A stretch of 64,000 nt of DNA from Urophycis tenuis (taxonomy: Eukaryota; Chordata; Actinopteri; Gadiformes; Phycidae), in NCBI GenBank assembly GCA_036785325.1, contig JAXIVH010000015.1:6280367-6344366 (forward strand), read 5' to 3'. This document shows, piece after piece, positions 12,601-32,082 of the stretch. Under the pieces are notes generated by a model that saw only the letters and a program-made list of their open reading frames with translations, was not told the origin of the DNA and did no database searches. Within the stretch, counting starts at the first letter, position 1; every line of letters begins with the position of its first letter. Position numbers and translations under genes: made by a program.

Positions 12601-14555
12601 GGCGTGGTGTTCCGCTGCCACCAGTGCACGTTCGCCAGCGGCAGCTCCGACACCCTGGTGGCCCACGCGCTGAAGCACAACGGCGTCAGGCCATACCGCT
12701 GCCGCCTGTGCTACTTCGACTGCACGCGTCTCAGCGAGCTGGAGGCGCACCTGTGTGATAAGCATCAGGTAGGACTCTCTGGGACTGGGCCGGGCGATGG
12801 GCCCCCTGCTGCAGAGGGGGGGGAAACCCTGCGCGGTCAAGAGGGAGCATGCTGCCGGGGCTTCAGCCCGACCCGCCTCTGTGGAATGTTGCAGGCTTGT
12901 GTGTTTTCATCGTCAGGCCAGAGCCCCTCCTGTTCCTGAAACATATTTTGTAGTAACGATGAATTTAGTTGACGTCACTGCGGTTTGAGGCAAAAGATGG
13001 AAAGCACTTTGAATGACATGAAGACAGTAGCCCAATGGGTAGAGCGGGTGGACGGAGCGGGTCGTCCACTAACCGTAGGGTCGGCGGTTTGATCCCCTTG
13101 ATCCCCCTCCTCTAACCGTCCACATGTCGAACCCCACAAATGTGCTGATTGTAAGTTGCTTTGGACAAAAGCGTCTGCTAAATGCCCCTTTACCCTTTAC
13201 ATGAAGTAGCTAAGGGCGTGTGTCTCCTCTAGGTGATGAGGAACCATGAGCTGGTGGGACAGGTAAGCCTTGATCACCGGCCAACGAGGGCCAGCCGCAA
13301 GCCTCAGGGTGATGAAGACAGCGATGAAGAGTGCGGAGGGTCTAACCCAAGGGACAGAGACAAGGAGGACGAGGAGGCGGTAGCGGTCGCCGAAGGAGGC
13401 GGCGATGTACAGCAGCAGGAGAAGCATCCGGAACATGAGCTCCACGGGGGGAACATCCATGGGCCGGAGGCCGACGAGACAGCACCCCTGAGAAGAAAGG
13501 GAGCGGGGGCGCGACCGACGACCGCGGCCTCGGAGAAGAAACGTATCCGGGGAGCGGGGTTCGACGGCAAGCCGGGGAGCGGGTCGGGGAGCGCGGCCTC
13601 GGAGCCAGAAGGCGAGGGAGTGGCGCGCACGCCGCGCTACGACCGGGCCCGCCGGCGACCCGCGGCGGGGGACGGCCAGGACCCCGAATCACCGCCGGAC
13701 GCCGAGGCTCAAAAGTCGGCCGCCGCCGCCAAAGGCGAACGGCTCGCCGCCTCTCGTGTCACGCAAACACGGGGCCACCGGCGTTCACAGCCGCTCCCGA
13801 GCTTGGAGTGCGAGCGGGTTCTCCGACGGAAGCGAGACGAGGAGCCAGGGAGCCCAGAGATGCCCGCGCTCGAGAACGTCGACCCCCACCAGAGAAGCCC
13901 CAAGGCCGCGCGCCGAGGTGCAGGAAGTGGTCATCAGCAGCAGCAGCAGCAGCGCGACGTGCCGGGGAGGCGGGGAACACCGGGAGACGCGGCCAGCGTA
14001 GGACCGGCACACTCGACTCGAGGGTGCAAGGCCGTTGAAGGCGCAGAGGACGCAGAGACATCGTTGGCCAAAGGTCAGAGTCTGGTAACGGTCACAACCG
14101 TGGGCCAAGAGAATGAAACCCTCATTGTGTGCACGGTAACCTCAGTGGCGGTTTGGTGTCTGACTGAATGGCGAAGGCCATCATTTGATTTGCGCTCGCA
14201 GAATTACCACCTCAGCTGAAGTTATCGTGTCCTCAATGTGCTTTCGCCGCACCAAATAATTTAGACGCTCCCGTGACGTGGCAAATCAGTAAAGCATCGA
14301 TTTGTGCGAAACATTGTAAGATTTTAAAGGAGTTGTCCAATCCATTTGTCTTATCCATTTATTCATTCATCTTCATCTGTGTATCTCTGTGCTCGACTGC
14401 CTGGTTTCTTGTCTTCAGGTCCCCTCACAGACCCCGCTGCCACCCCCGGCCGCCCAGCATCGCAGGACCACGGGGCGTTCAGCTGCACTTACTGTGGACG
14501 GACCTTCTCCTCTGGGACTGAGCTACAGCGCCACGCAAAGCGCCACGGGATGTAG
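5005..14555 (+). CDS. Very large multi-C2H2 zinc-finger protein, ZNF462-like architecture, not named (9 coding exons)
   Basis: Coding exons are 5005-8673 (one giant exon), 8956-9167, 10373-10491, 10697-10873, 11163-11418, 11876-12042, 12545-12768, 13233-14073 and 14419-14555 (TAG). Every junction is GT-AG and in phase, giving about 1,933 residues. I count about 21 C2H2-type fingers: one near residue 33, one near 299, twelve from about 526 to 1205 in the giant exon, and seven more in the small 3' exons. One finger is split across the 11418/11876 junction, and the last ([21 protein letters not shown]) ends the protein. Exon 13233-14073 codes for about 280 low-complexity Arg/Glu/Gly/Pro-rich residues that are probably disordered. 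Spaced, non-TGEKP-linked fingers in one giant exon recall ZNF462-type nuclear proteins, but I cannot assign an ortholog. DNA binding is inferred. The 5' start is uncertain. A poly(A) signal lies at 14751. Confidence 0.85.
9312..10083. mobile_element. Non-autonomous DNA transposon (MITE-like) in a zinc-finger-gene intron
   Basis: The ends are inverted: AAGGCTGG.TTTATGCTTCTGCG at 9312-9333 matches the reverse complement of 10051-10083 (CGCAGAAGTATAAACGAAGC then ATAACCCAGCCTT), with a short insertion in one arm. The 12-mer GCCTAGTCTCCC flanks both sides (9297-9308 and 10086-10097), which is consistent with a target duplication. There is no transposase ORF inside. The element also contains the (TA)n palindrome cluster described separately. 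Superfamily not assigned. Confidence 0.65.
9541..9820. repeat. Nested palindromes with (TA)n loops
   Basis: The 16-mer CTGATTGGCGACAACA occurs at 9563-9578 and 9757-9772. Its inverse occurs at 9625-9640, 9670-9685, 9713-9728 and, with one mismatch, 9797-9812. The copies are separated by (TA)n runs of roughly 20 to 45 bases. Longer arms GCTTCGA...ACA (9556-9578) pair with 9713-9735 and 9797-9819. The region could form several alternative hairpins. Confidence 0.9.
13022..13190 (+). repeat. tRNA-derived SINE copy (short-tail form)
   Basis: The head GTAGCCCAATGGGTAGAG looks like a tRNA A box, and GGCGGTTTGATCCCC looks like a degenerate B box. The tail TTTGGACAAAAGCGTCTGCT then AAATG differs from the tails of the copies at 23808 and 33784. 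It lies in an intron of the zinc-finger gene. Confidence 0.7.
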
Positions 14556-14750
14556 CCACGGGATGTAGCCGCAGTCTGACGCCGATCAAAATATCGACGG
14601 GCAAAATCAAACCTGCTGGCTGGTGTCTGTTTCTTTTTCTTATCTGTGGTTTGGGCTGGTGTTTGGTGCGTTTGTTTTAATAACTTTGGAAGACTCTTAT
14701 CTACCTCTTCAATGTCTGGATCTGTCCTTCTTTCATATTATTTTTCAATC

Positions 14751-14756
14751 AATAAA
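14751..14756 (+). terminator. AATAAA poly(A) signal of the zinc-finger gene
   Basis: AATAAA occurs 196 bases after the TAG at 14553-14555, in AT-rich sequence. Confidence 0.6.
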
Positions 14757-14930
14757 AGCTATTTTTAAATCCATTGTAAGGAATTTTACAAATACATTTT
14801 TTATTCTGAAATAAATTCCATAAAATATACGAATAAACCAGGACCTGTGTTTTCTTGCATAAGCATGGAAAGTACCACTATGTTATGAGTAGACCTTCTG
14901 GAGCGACCTCGTGGGCGTTGTGTACACTTC

Positions 14931-14940
14931 GTGACGTCAC
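14931..14940 (+). promoter_or_regulatory. Palindromic CRE-type site upstream of mfsd10
   Basis: GTGACGTCAC contains the full cAMP-response element TGACGTCA. It lies about 130 bases before a strong splice donor (GTAAGT at 15070) that probably ends an untranslated first exon of mfsd10. That exon would splice to an acceptor ending at 15576. Use of the site is inferred. Confidence 0.45.
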
Positions 14941-15594
14941 AAGTGAAACGAGACACCGCTTCCTGGTCTCCAATGAACCAGTGAGGAGAAAACTACCAGT
15001 CAGGCAGATGAGCAAGGCACTGCTGCCTCCTAGACCGCGGTTACTGGTCTTAGCATCTGGAGAATTGCTGTAAGTATAGCTGTCTTGTAGTTCTCATTTC
15101 CTCTTTTGCGTTGTGTTTAATTTAATTTGGTCAATGGTCTTGTCTGATTGTCTTGAACGGTTTTATTCCCATGAAGTTAAGACGGGGTTTAAACATGTTT
15201 ATATGCGTTTCTTGGCAATGCGTTTTATGCATTGCATTTTTGTCTCCTATCATCAGGTGGTGGGTCGTTAAATAACCACGTTGCCCAGGTGACACTGTTT
15301 TGCGTCTTTTGAGCAGGCTGCGAATCTGTTTCCTTATTCCTTCCAGTCATACCAGTTTGTTCCTTGACTGATAAGGTTTCCCATAATCTGTTCACAACGG
15401 TGAACAGTGAACGCAACAGGGAGTCAGGCTTGGTTTTTATTCTAGTTTGTCTCTAGTCTCCCAGAATGAATCTTCTATTTTACCCCTGTTGCTGACCTGT
15501 CCTCACTAACTATGTTTTTGTTCACCACAGTTAGTAAATCACTTTAACACTGTTCTCCTGTTGTGTGTTCTGACAGACGCTAAAAATCGGTGGA

Positions 15595-18500
15595 ATGTCA
15601 AGTGAGACTACACCTAAGGAGAAGGAGGGCTCCTTCTCCTCCAGAGTCACCAGCATAGTTTTCATCAGCCTGCTGCTGGACCTCCTGGGGTTCACCCTGA
15701 TCCTACCACTCTTCCCCTCCATTCTGGACCACTATGGACAAACACAGGTTAGATTTGAAATACAGAACCGAGCCCATGATGCTGACAATGAAAGCTACAG
15801 GTGGATTCACCATTTAATAAGAAATGAAGGACTGGAACTCCAACTCCCAGAAGCTCACCTGGAGATCTAAGCCGCTGATAGCTTTCAGTTGACGGGAGAA
15901 TGTGTACAATAGTGGTCAAAACGCCACCATATTCTTCAAGAACTACAACTTAAGTGTCATTGAGCAAGCTCCTTTGGGAGAAAAGTGCTGGTTTCAACCC
16001 GGCCATAATACAAGTTTACCTCGTTTAGTAACTGCCCACCAGAATTGTTTGATCACGCTTTTCCTAACCTAATGTTCTTGAACAAGGGGGCTTTGTGTGT
16101 GAAAGTGGCCCTGAGTGATGACTGAGTGCTGCTGCGTTCAGAAGGTTCCTATTCGCTCTCTGTATTTATCTTGTGTCCTCTTATTGGTCAGGATCCGGTG
16201 TACCAGTCCCTGCAGGGCGTTGTGGATTGGTTCAGAGAGACCATTGGGATTCCAATGGAAAGAAAGTACAACAGTGTTTTATTTGGGGGTCAGTACAAGA
16301 ACAATGTTTTTATCTGATCACTTCACTTAATGATCTGTGAATCTGAAAGGATTCCTGTGAGACTTTTAGAGATCTTTTGGAGACTCTACTGAGTACATTT
16401 TTACGCAATGTAATTACTTCATAGCAGTCAATGAAGTAAGTCAATTCATGTTCACGCAAAGCATTGTTTTAAGGAATATATACCGGTGAACACTTTCCAA
16501 CCATGCCTTGTTCTGCTCTGATATCCTTGCTGGTGGATGTGCCGTTTAGGTCTGATTGGATCGCTCTTCTCTCTGCTACAGTTCCTGTCGTCCCCACTAA
16601 CTGGCGCGGCGTCAGACCGTTATGGCAGGCGTCCGCTGCTCCTGCTCACCACGGTACAGTTCTCGCTCACAGTTACAGTTGGCTCGTTTTCCGCAACCAA
16701 AGGTTTAAACAAATACAATGTTTTGCTGAGACAAATACAACGGTTTGTTTAGACGAATAAAAAAGTTTGTCTAGGCAAATATTTGCCCCCTGTTCTCACA
16801 GTTAAAACAAAAGAAATGAATAAAATGTAGCTGTAACCGTCAACAGGAAGATAAGAGAACATTTTGGTCAACCTGTGAGGGGAAGTCAGCTGTTACAGCA
16901 GCAAATGACAGAAGGATGAGAATCTCCCAACGGTGAAGCAGGAGTTGGATCAGCCCTACACTCCTGGTGGAACCACTGATCTGCCCCCCCCCCCCTGTGC
17001 TGCAGTTGGGGTTGATGTGCTCCTATGCGGTCTGGGCCGTGTCCCGGAGCTTCAGCGGCTTCCTGGTGTTCCGGGTCATCGGGGGGATCTGTAAAGGAAA
17101 CGTCAGCGTCTGCACGGCCGTCGTGGCCGACCTGCCTTGCCCAAAGGCAAGGAACCGAGGAATGGTACGTTTTTTAGGTTTTTGGTTGTGGAAGAAAACG
17201 TGCTCCCTATGTTTTGAATAACGAATGATGGTCAAAGTCAGTCGGGGGTATGCTGTCGGTGAATGTGAGTAATCGCCTGAATACCAGACCAACGACTCAC
17301 TTGTTTCTTTAGCATAGCGGGAAGGGTTCTGGGTAAAACTGGAATGACAAGCAACACAATCCCATTCATGTCTGTGTTTCTTTGTGTCGTCAGGCTATGA
17401 TCGGCATTGCCTTCTCTCTGGGCTTCACCATAGGACCTGTGATGGGGGCCTACTTCGCTATCAACACTAGCCGTGGCGAACTCTTCCACCAATACCCTGC
17501 TCTGCTTGCCCTGGCCTTCAGCCTCGCTGACCTGCTGTTCATCTGGCTCCTGCTCCCAGAGACCCTGGTCAGGGCCTCCAAGGTTAGCTCCAGACCAGTC
17601 TGATGCCATCTGTCCCTCTAGCTCCGTTCCTTCCTTCAGATTCATGGGTGCAGCCGGCCAGCCCAAAGGTTAGGCTCCTCCCCCGGGCTCTCCAGTACAA
17701 TTAAACACGTCACATGAGAGCCTGCAGATCACGAAACAAACTAAATTACCCTAAGCCCCTTGCTGTTCTTCAAGTCTGCATCCTAAAGTTGTAGTGGTCG
17801 CCCAAGGCCTCTTAGTTTTTCTAATCCGTTTATCATAACTAAATTTGGGGCTTTGCAATTGGCTTTGGCTACCTTCTGCTTACCAACCTGGGGTTTTGTG
17901 GCTCTGAAAGATGAAGAACTGCTTCTTCATGGTCACAATTATAAATTGATGCGGTGATGATGTAGATATCAAGGTTACAACACCAAGTGTGAGCCAGGAT
18001 TGACTATGTTCAGAGTCTATTGGAAATCCCAGGAAATCAAGGTTAGGCAATAATGGACTGCATTTGAAAGTACTTTCAGTCTAGTGCGTATTTTGTCGTT
18101 GTGTTCTATAAAAGACCATGACATTATGCTAGACTAGATGTAACCTTCCATTAGGCTGTTATTATTTTATACATATTCATATTACTGTTATTACTGACAG
18201 CCGATGACATCATGGGTTTGGCAGTTGGGTGATAAGGACGTTGTGTGGTTATTTCCATTCTTTGTATACACATCCCAGTTTACACATCCCAGTATATACA
18301 CCCTGGCTGTATAAACTGTATACAGCTCACAGTATTTCACAACACACGGCTCATTGAGTCAAGTGTTTAGAGGCATGTAAAGTTGGGATACTCTGCATTT
18401 CACAATTGTATAATGCTTACTCGCACAGATTACAAAAAAACGACATGCCAATTTCCTTTACAAAGCCAATTAACAAATTTTAGACAAAGCTATTAATAAA

Positions 18501-20609
18501 TCTATAAACAAAATGTACTCACCCAATCACCTTGTTGTTGACATTGAGAGTATCGTTCTCTGGTTCCAGGACTCGTCCTCGGGGCTGGAGGACCCCAGGG
18601 ATCTGCTGAACCCCTACTCCTTGTTTTATTTCTCTGCTGTGTCCCGGGTGAAGGACCCCCCCTCCAAACAGAGTGAGCTCAGTCATTCCCGGGTTGAGTG
18701 TATTGACAGCATAGGGTGGGCTTTATTTATCCCAGGTGGGACATTGGATGTCACAGCAGAAAGTAACAGGAATACAATATTTATTACTAGTAAAACTACA
18801 AAATGATGGTTATTAAAATAGAGTTATATACACATTATAATGCATACATATGTACATAATACAAAAAAATATAAACTTTTCAGACAGTGAACAAGAATGT
18901 AAGTGCTATGGCGGTATAAAGATGAGATGTACTATGTTTTGCATGGTTGGACAGAAATGCGGAAGCTGCAGGTCCTGGGCCTGGTCTATTTCACCTACCT
19001 CTTCCTGTTCTCTGGTCTTGAGTTTACGTTGAGTTTCCTCACACATCAACGCTTCCACTTTACAAGGTATGAGCTAAGAGCATCAGGTTGCGATGTATAG
19101 ATGAAGATGACTCCACTAGTATGCTAGTTTAATAACTTGTAAAAACATGTGAGCAAGCTAATGTGTTTTTTTTGTTCTGGTAGATGGGGGATCATACTCC
19201 TTTTACTACTTATCATTCTTCTTCCACTTTAATTCTACTTTTACTATTTACATTTATGGTATTTAGCAGACACTTTTATCCAGGGGCCCTTTTGTTATGA
19301 ATTAAATGGTCCATCATTGTAATTATACAACCTTACATTCACATAACATTGATGTGACTCGTTTTGTTTTCTTTGCAGTATGGAGCAAGGAAAAATGTTC
19401 TTCTTCATTGGTGTCATCATGATGTTGATACAAGGGGGATATTCTCGCAGAATCCAACCTGGCCAACACATCCAGGCTGTTCGCAGGGTAGGGGAAACCT
19501 GTTGAACAAAGACCTCAGTGAAACAGCCCTCTGCAGGGTCAGCTGTATTCAAGTGTTTTGGTTTTTCATGTCCTTCAGGCAATACTGGCGCTGATTCCGG
19601 CGTTTGTTTTGGTTGGACTAGCAAGGAATTGGGTCATGCTTTATCTGGGCCTAGCGTTATATGCTTTTGGTAAGTCCTACCATTTCTAATTTAAAGTAAG
19701 TCACCAATAGTTCTCACCAAAGGGACCTGTCACTTATGGAACCTTCCAGAACAATGCGTTTTTTGTTCCAGCTGCTGCGATCGTGGTTCCCTGCCTGTCC
19801 ACGCTGGTTTCGGACCATGGTAATGCTCTCGTCGATTAACATGGAGATGTGATGACATTCACTCAGCTCTCTGTCTACACACATTTCTGTAAGGCAAAAG
19901 GTAGCTGCAGCAAAGATCTGTTTTGGAGCAACACGAAGGGTTTGTTATTAAAGAAACAAAAACAACATTTACACATGCAAAAAGGTCTGTTTAATGTTAA
20001 GTTTTTTCATGCAGGAAGTAGACTTTTGATATTTGAGTGACACAATGCCACTGGTTATTAACTATTAAGCTTCTGTTGGTGTAGGGTCGGCTGGTCAGAA
20101 AGGCACGGTGATGGGCATTTTGAGGAGTCTTGGAGCCCTGGCCAGAGCACTCGGTCCCATCGTCACATCAACTGGTAAAGAAGTGTTTTGACTTGACGTG
20201 ATGTAATATTACATTTACATTGAGGGCATTTAGCAGATGCTTTTATCCAAAGCGTCTTACAAAGAGTACATTTGTCATAAGAAGGTGAAACATTTAATTG
20301 CTGCTAATACAGTAAGAAAGTCACCAGAACAAGTTTCAAGCATTTCAATTGCTAGATTAACCATTGCTAGTATACACGTTTCAACTTATTCTGCTCATCG
20401 CTCCTCTGACCTAACACAAACTATGCAGTCAATTAACAAAAAGTAGGAGGCTTGAATCGGAAGTGTGTTCCCTTCACCCTGTCTTGTTTTCTTCTCTCTG
20501 TTTAGTTTACTGGATAGCTGGAGCAGAGATCTGCTTCATCCTCACGTCAGCCATGTTTGTTGTTCCTCTGATGCTGCTGACCCTAGCCAGCAGGCTAAAG
20601 ACGGAGTAA
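15595..20609 (+). CDS. mfsd10: Major facilitator superfamily transporter MFSD10 (12 coding exons)
   Basis: This is a 12-helix major facilitator protein; the human ortholog (TETRAN) is described as an organic anion transporter. Coding exons are 15595-15747, 16192-16288, 16550-16653, 17006-17164, 17394-17582, 18570-18672, 18955-19066, 19379-19487, 19579-19669, 19772-19819, 20085-20174 and 20506-20609 (TAA). All junctions are in phase and give 452 residues; the human protein is about 455. Family marks are LLLDLLGFTLILPLFPS in helix 1, the motif-A loop DRYGRR at about 106-111, GGICKGNVS, IGVAFSLGF-like AMIGIAFSLGFTIGP, and SGLEFTLSFLTHQRFHF. The ATG used lies 18 bases after an acceptor ending at 15576, so a non-coding first exon ending near 15069 is likely. 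The gene is in the same orientation as secisbp2, about 0.7 kb downstream. Confidence 0.95.
20205..20378 (+). repeat. Dispersed repeat, family of the 53262 copy
   Basis: It begins with a form of ATTTAGCAGATGCTTTTATC followed by CAAAGCGTCTTACAAAG and continues through a shared stretch (AAGTTTCAAGCATTTCAATT). The same unit recurs at 53262 (+) and, inverted, at 25502-25777. It is an intronic copy in mfsd10, 3'-truncated relative to 53262. Confidence 0.8.
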
Positions 20610-21010
20610 GCGGCGAATAACAACTAGTCTGAAAAGGAATCAATCAAGAAATTTTACTGGGAATGAAATGGAAAGCAATTAGCTTTTAGATTTGATATAC
20701 ATCATTAAGTTGTAATGTTTACATCTTCTTGGGAAGTAAGCACTGTTGTATTTTATAATGGGGATGTAATGGGTAGAGCTGAAATGAAAGCAGAATGAAA
20801 AGACAGAAAATACAAACACTATTTTTATATATCTCTCCAAGTATGCATCACGTTATGCACACTCTTACAACTTGCCAAGAGAGACGACATGTCTCAAACA
20901 TTGATGTCAGTGTTTATTTTTTATACCACTAAAAGGTTTTGTATTTTAATACAAAGTGTTCCTGTTGACCATATATATGTTAACTCTAAGGTACCGTTGT
21001 TTGTCTGTTC

Positions 21011-21016
21011 AATAAA
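21011..21016 (+). terminator. AATAAA poly(A) signal of mfsd10
   Basis: AATAAA lies 402 bases after the TAA. It is the first clear hexamer after the gene. Confidence 0.5.
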
Positions 21017-21313
21017 AACGAAAGTTTGTGTGCTCTTCTAAAGCTGTGTATTGCTGTAGACACTTTCCTCAGGCCGCCGCATGGGGGCACTATCCCGAAT
21101 GTCCCACTATCATTTGCTCCCAGACTGTAAACACAATCTGCTCGGTGATCGCACATTACTGTTCCGCTACTACTAGTAGACTAGTACGTGTCTTTAGAAA
21201 CCGATCCAACAGGTAGATTCACCTGTCCGGCAGAGCAGCGAGCCAAGCGGAACACTTGCAATGCTGCTAAGAAGTGCCAAGGAAGGAGGAATCAACAGTC
21301 TGAAAAGCTGAAG

Positions 21314-29634
<8,321 letters not shown>

Positions 29635-31172
29635 CACTGAAGAACCCCCCCCCCCCGTGCCTGAACTAGTGGTCCCGAGCTATAGTATAGAAACGCACAC
29701 ACAGCCACATGCGTTTGGAAATGGCCCAGAGGGACGCCAGGTGAGTGAAAGTCGGACGAGGATTCCCTGCTCACAGTGTTTGTGGCTGAGAAGCCCTGCA
29801 CATGACACCTGAATCACATGCTGGAAAGGTCCATCGCCAGACCTTTGGATGACGTTTATGAATCACACGAGACCACGGCACCTGCTTGGTAACCATGCGA
29901 TGACTCTGGTATCCACGCACCGCTGTCCATGTTTAATCCTGTAAACACTCCACAGCAAATGGACAGCAGCAAAGGACTGAACAAGTGAATCGCTGGTCCC
30001 TGAACACGATCTGTGTCTGGCGTCCTGGTGACCGTGGTGTGAACATTGATGTACCAGATGTGCCTAAATAATCACACGAGTAATGCATTTACCAAGAAAA
30101 TGTGATTTATCAGAGTATGAATGATAATCGTGGCCTTTGCAGCCCCACACACACACACACACACACATGCTTCTCGATTGTGTTCTGTAGGGAGAAGGAC
30201 AGATGATAAACTGTCTGGTAAGCCTTCGCTCTTAGTCTTCTTATCCAATCATGCTCAAATGCGATTCTCTGTATTCTAGATACGGCTGAATGCTAGACCA
30301 ATCAACACCCATCTAGTTTTAGCACTGCAAATAGCATTTCAAATCGCTCCAAACTACCGCCCTGACTGCTTAGCCACTACGTTTTCACATTCATGATTGT
30401 ATGTAGATTTTTAGAGCCAGTATTTTGATTGATGGTTGATTTACTTTGTAATTTAGTTTTCTGGTTTCTGTAACTCTGAATATGTGGATTAAAGGTGAAA
30501 TGTGCAGGGTATGGACTTGTGTATCTGAATATACAGTATATAAATTTATTTTCATGTGTAAAATAAGTGATTTTGTAAGTATAAATATATGATGAAATTG
30601 AACGTAAACACTCATTAAAAAGATTGTAAATGGTAGTACCAATTAGAAGCGTTCCTAGGACATAGGGCATAAATACAATGAACACTTAACCAACTAAATG
30701 TGATTAGTGTTTCTAAAGAGCTTGTGAGGGTTGGAATTTCCAAAATGAATTCTTAGATGTACAATTGTTGCAAACATGGTCATTTAAGATGCTACGGAAT
30801 AAAAATATCTCAAAAGATATCGTGTCAAAAAACATTTCTTCTCTATGTAACAATGTAAGACCGTAAATGTTAACAAATGATCAAACTCTTTGAATTTCTG
30901 TTGATTAATTTTAAATAAATATTTGGTTGGCATGGCATGAACAGCAAAGATGCTCAGAACAATTATCACAGGCAAAACGCAGTTAAAGTATTGAGCAGAC
31001 CAAAACATTGGTACGAGTTGGTGACTTGTGACTTTGTGACATGCTTTTGGAAGGGAAGCCTGTGGCTCTGCGTACTCAACAGTCGATAAAACAGTAACAG
31101 AATATTCCTGTGGAATAATGTAACAACACAACAGTAGTTGTTTTGTCCATATTTGTGGTGATCAATGGCAGC

Positions 31173-31262
31173 AACAGATATCAATATCAAATGCCATCTT
31201 CAGACAATCTCCTACTGTAGTAGGAGATATTCTGAAGATGGCATTTGATATTGATATCTGTT
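31173..31262. repeat. Long near-perfect inverted repeat (hairpin)
   Basis: Arms of 44 bases, AACAGATATCAATATCAAAT... and ...ATTTGATATTGATATCTGTT, meet around CCTACT-GT-AGTAGG with a 2-base loop. I see only about two mismatches (ACAATCTCC against the arm TATTCT). It could be a fold-back element or a small-RNA precursor. Confidence 0.9.
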
Positions 31263-31676
31263 ATCGGTACAGATCATATATCTTCATTTGAAAACAAAAA
31301 GCAGCTAGGATGTCCAGTGTCTTTACATTTGAAATGTAATTATTGTATAACAAATATTGAATCATGAGTAGTACAGTTAAGACTTTTTATCAAAACTCTT
31401 GTCCCTCACTGACTGTGTTGAGTAAATGCTCACAGATGTAGAACAAGAAATACTAGTACATATTTGATATCACTATGGTAAAGAGGAGGAGTGGCAGCAT
31501 GCTGACATGAACTTGGCAAAATGCATGGTAGGAACTATTATATACTGGAGGGGAAGTCACTGAGAAACCACATCCTAATCCATTCCACAAGACTGGACTG
31601 GATAAATTCCGGTGGTACATAACTAACAGCTATTTAAGTGGCTGTAGCATTTCCACACCAGTCTCTTGCTCTAGAG

Positions 31677-32004
31677 CAGTGATATTCAAAGTGTGGTCCG
31701 CAGACCATTGTCCCCGAGAGGATGACAAAAAAGTCAAATTTACATCAGCGTTTCTCAAATCACCTTTTGAAATGGTAATCAATCTCACATAAATCAAGGT
31801 CAAAGTATTTGGTGGTAGCTTAATTTTGCTAGTAGCCTATTTATTACAAATTAATTTGTAATATACTGCAGACTTAGTTTGTAATATACAAAAGGTTTTT
31901 TTTAGGGTGGGAGTGGGAAATTGGCCCGCTGGTTAGGTGGTCTGTGATTTTGTTTTTCTTCATGATAAAGTGGTCCTTGGTGTGAAAACATTTGAGAACC
32001 CCTG
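31677..32004. mobile_element. hAT-like non-autonomous element, 328 bp
   Basis: The left end CAGTGATATTCAAAGTGTGG is an imperfect inverse of the right end TTTGAGAACCCCTG. It is flanked by 8-base direct repeats CTCTAGAG (31669-31676) and ATCTAGAG (32005-32012) with one mismatch. The 8-base duplication and the CAG..CTG ends are typical of hAT elements. There is no transposase ORF. Confidence 0.75.
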
Positions 32005-32082
32005 ATCTAGAGCCTGCATTAACCCCTCCTATAATTCAATCTTTAACAGGAATATAAAGACAGAAAGAGCAACATTTTTCAA

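Larger units (their letters stand above)
29635..32082. other. Convergent intergenic region between secisbp2 and prlr
   Basis: No gene was found. The first part is presumably secisbp2 3' untranslated sequence; I did not find a clear AATAAA close to the stop. It contains a short (CA)n at about 30144, a 90 bp hairpin (31173-31262) and a hAT-like element (31677-32004). The rest is AT-rich and unremarkable. Confidence 0.6.
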
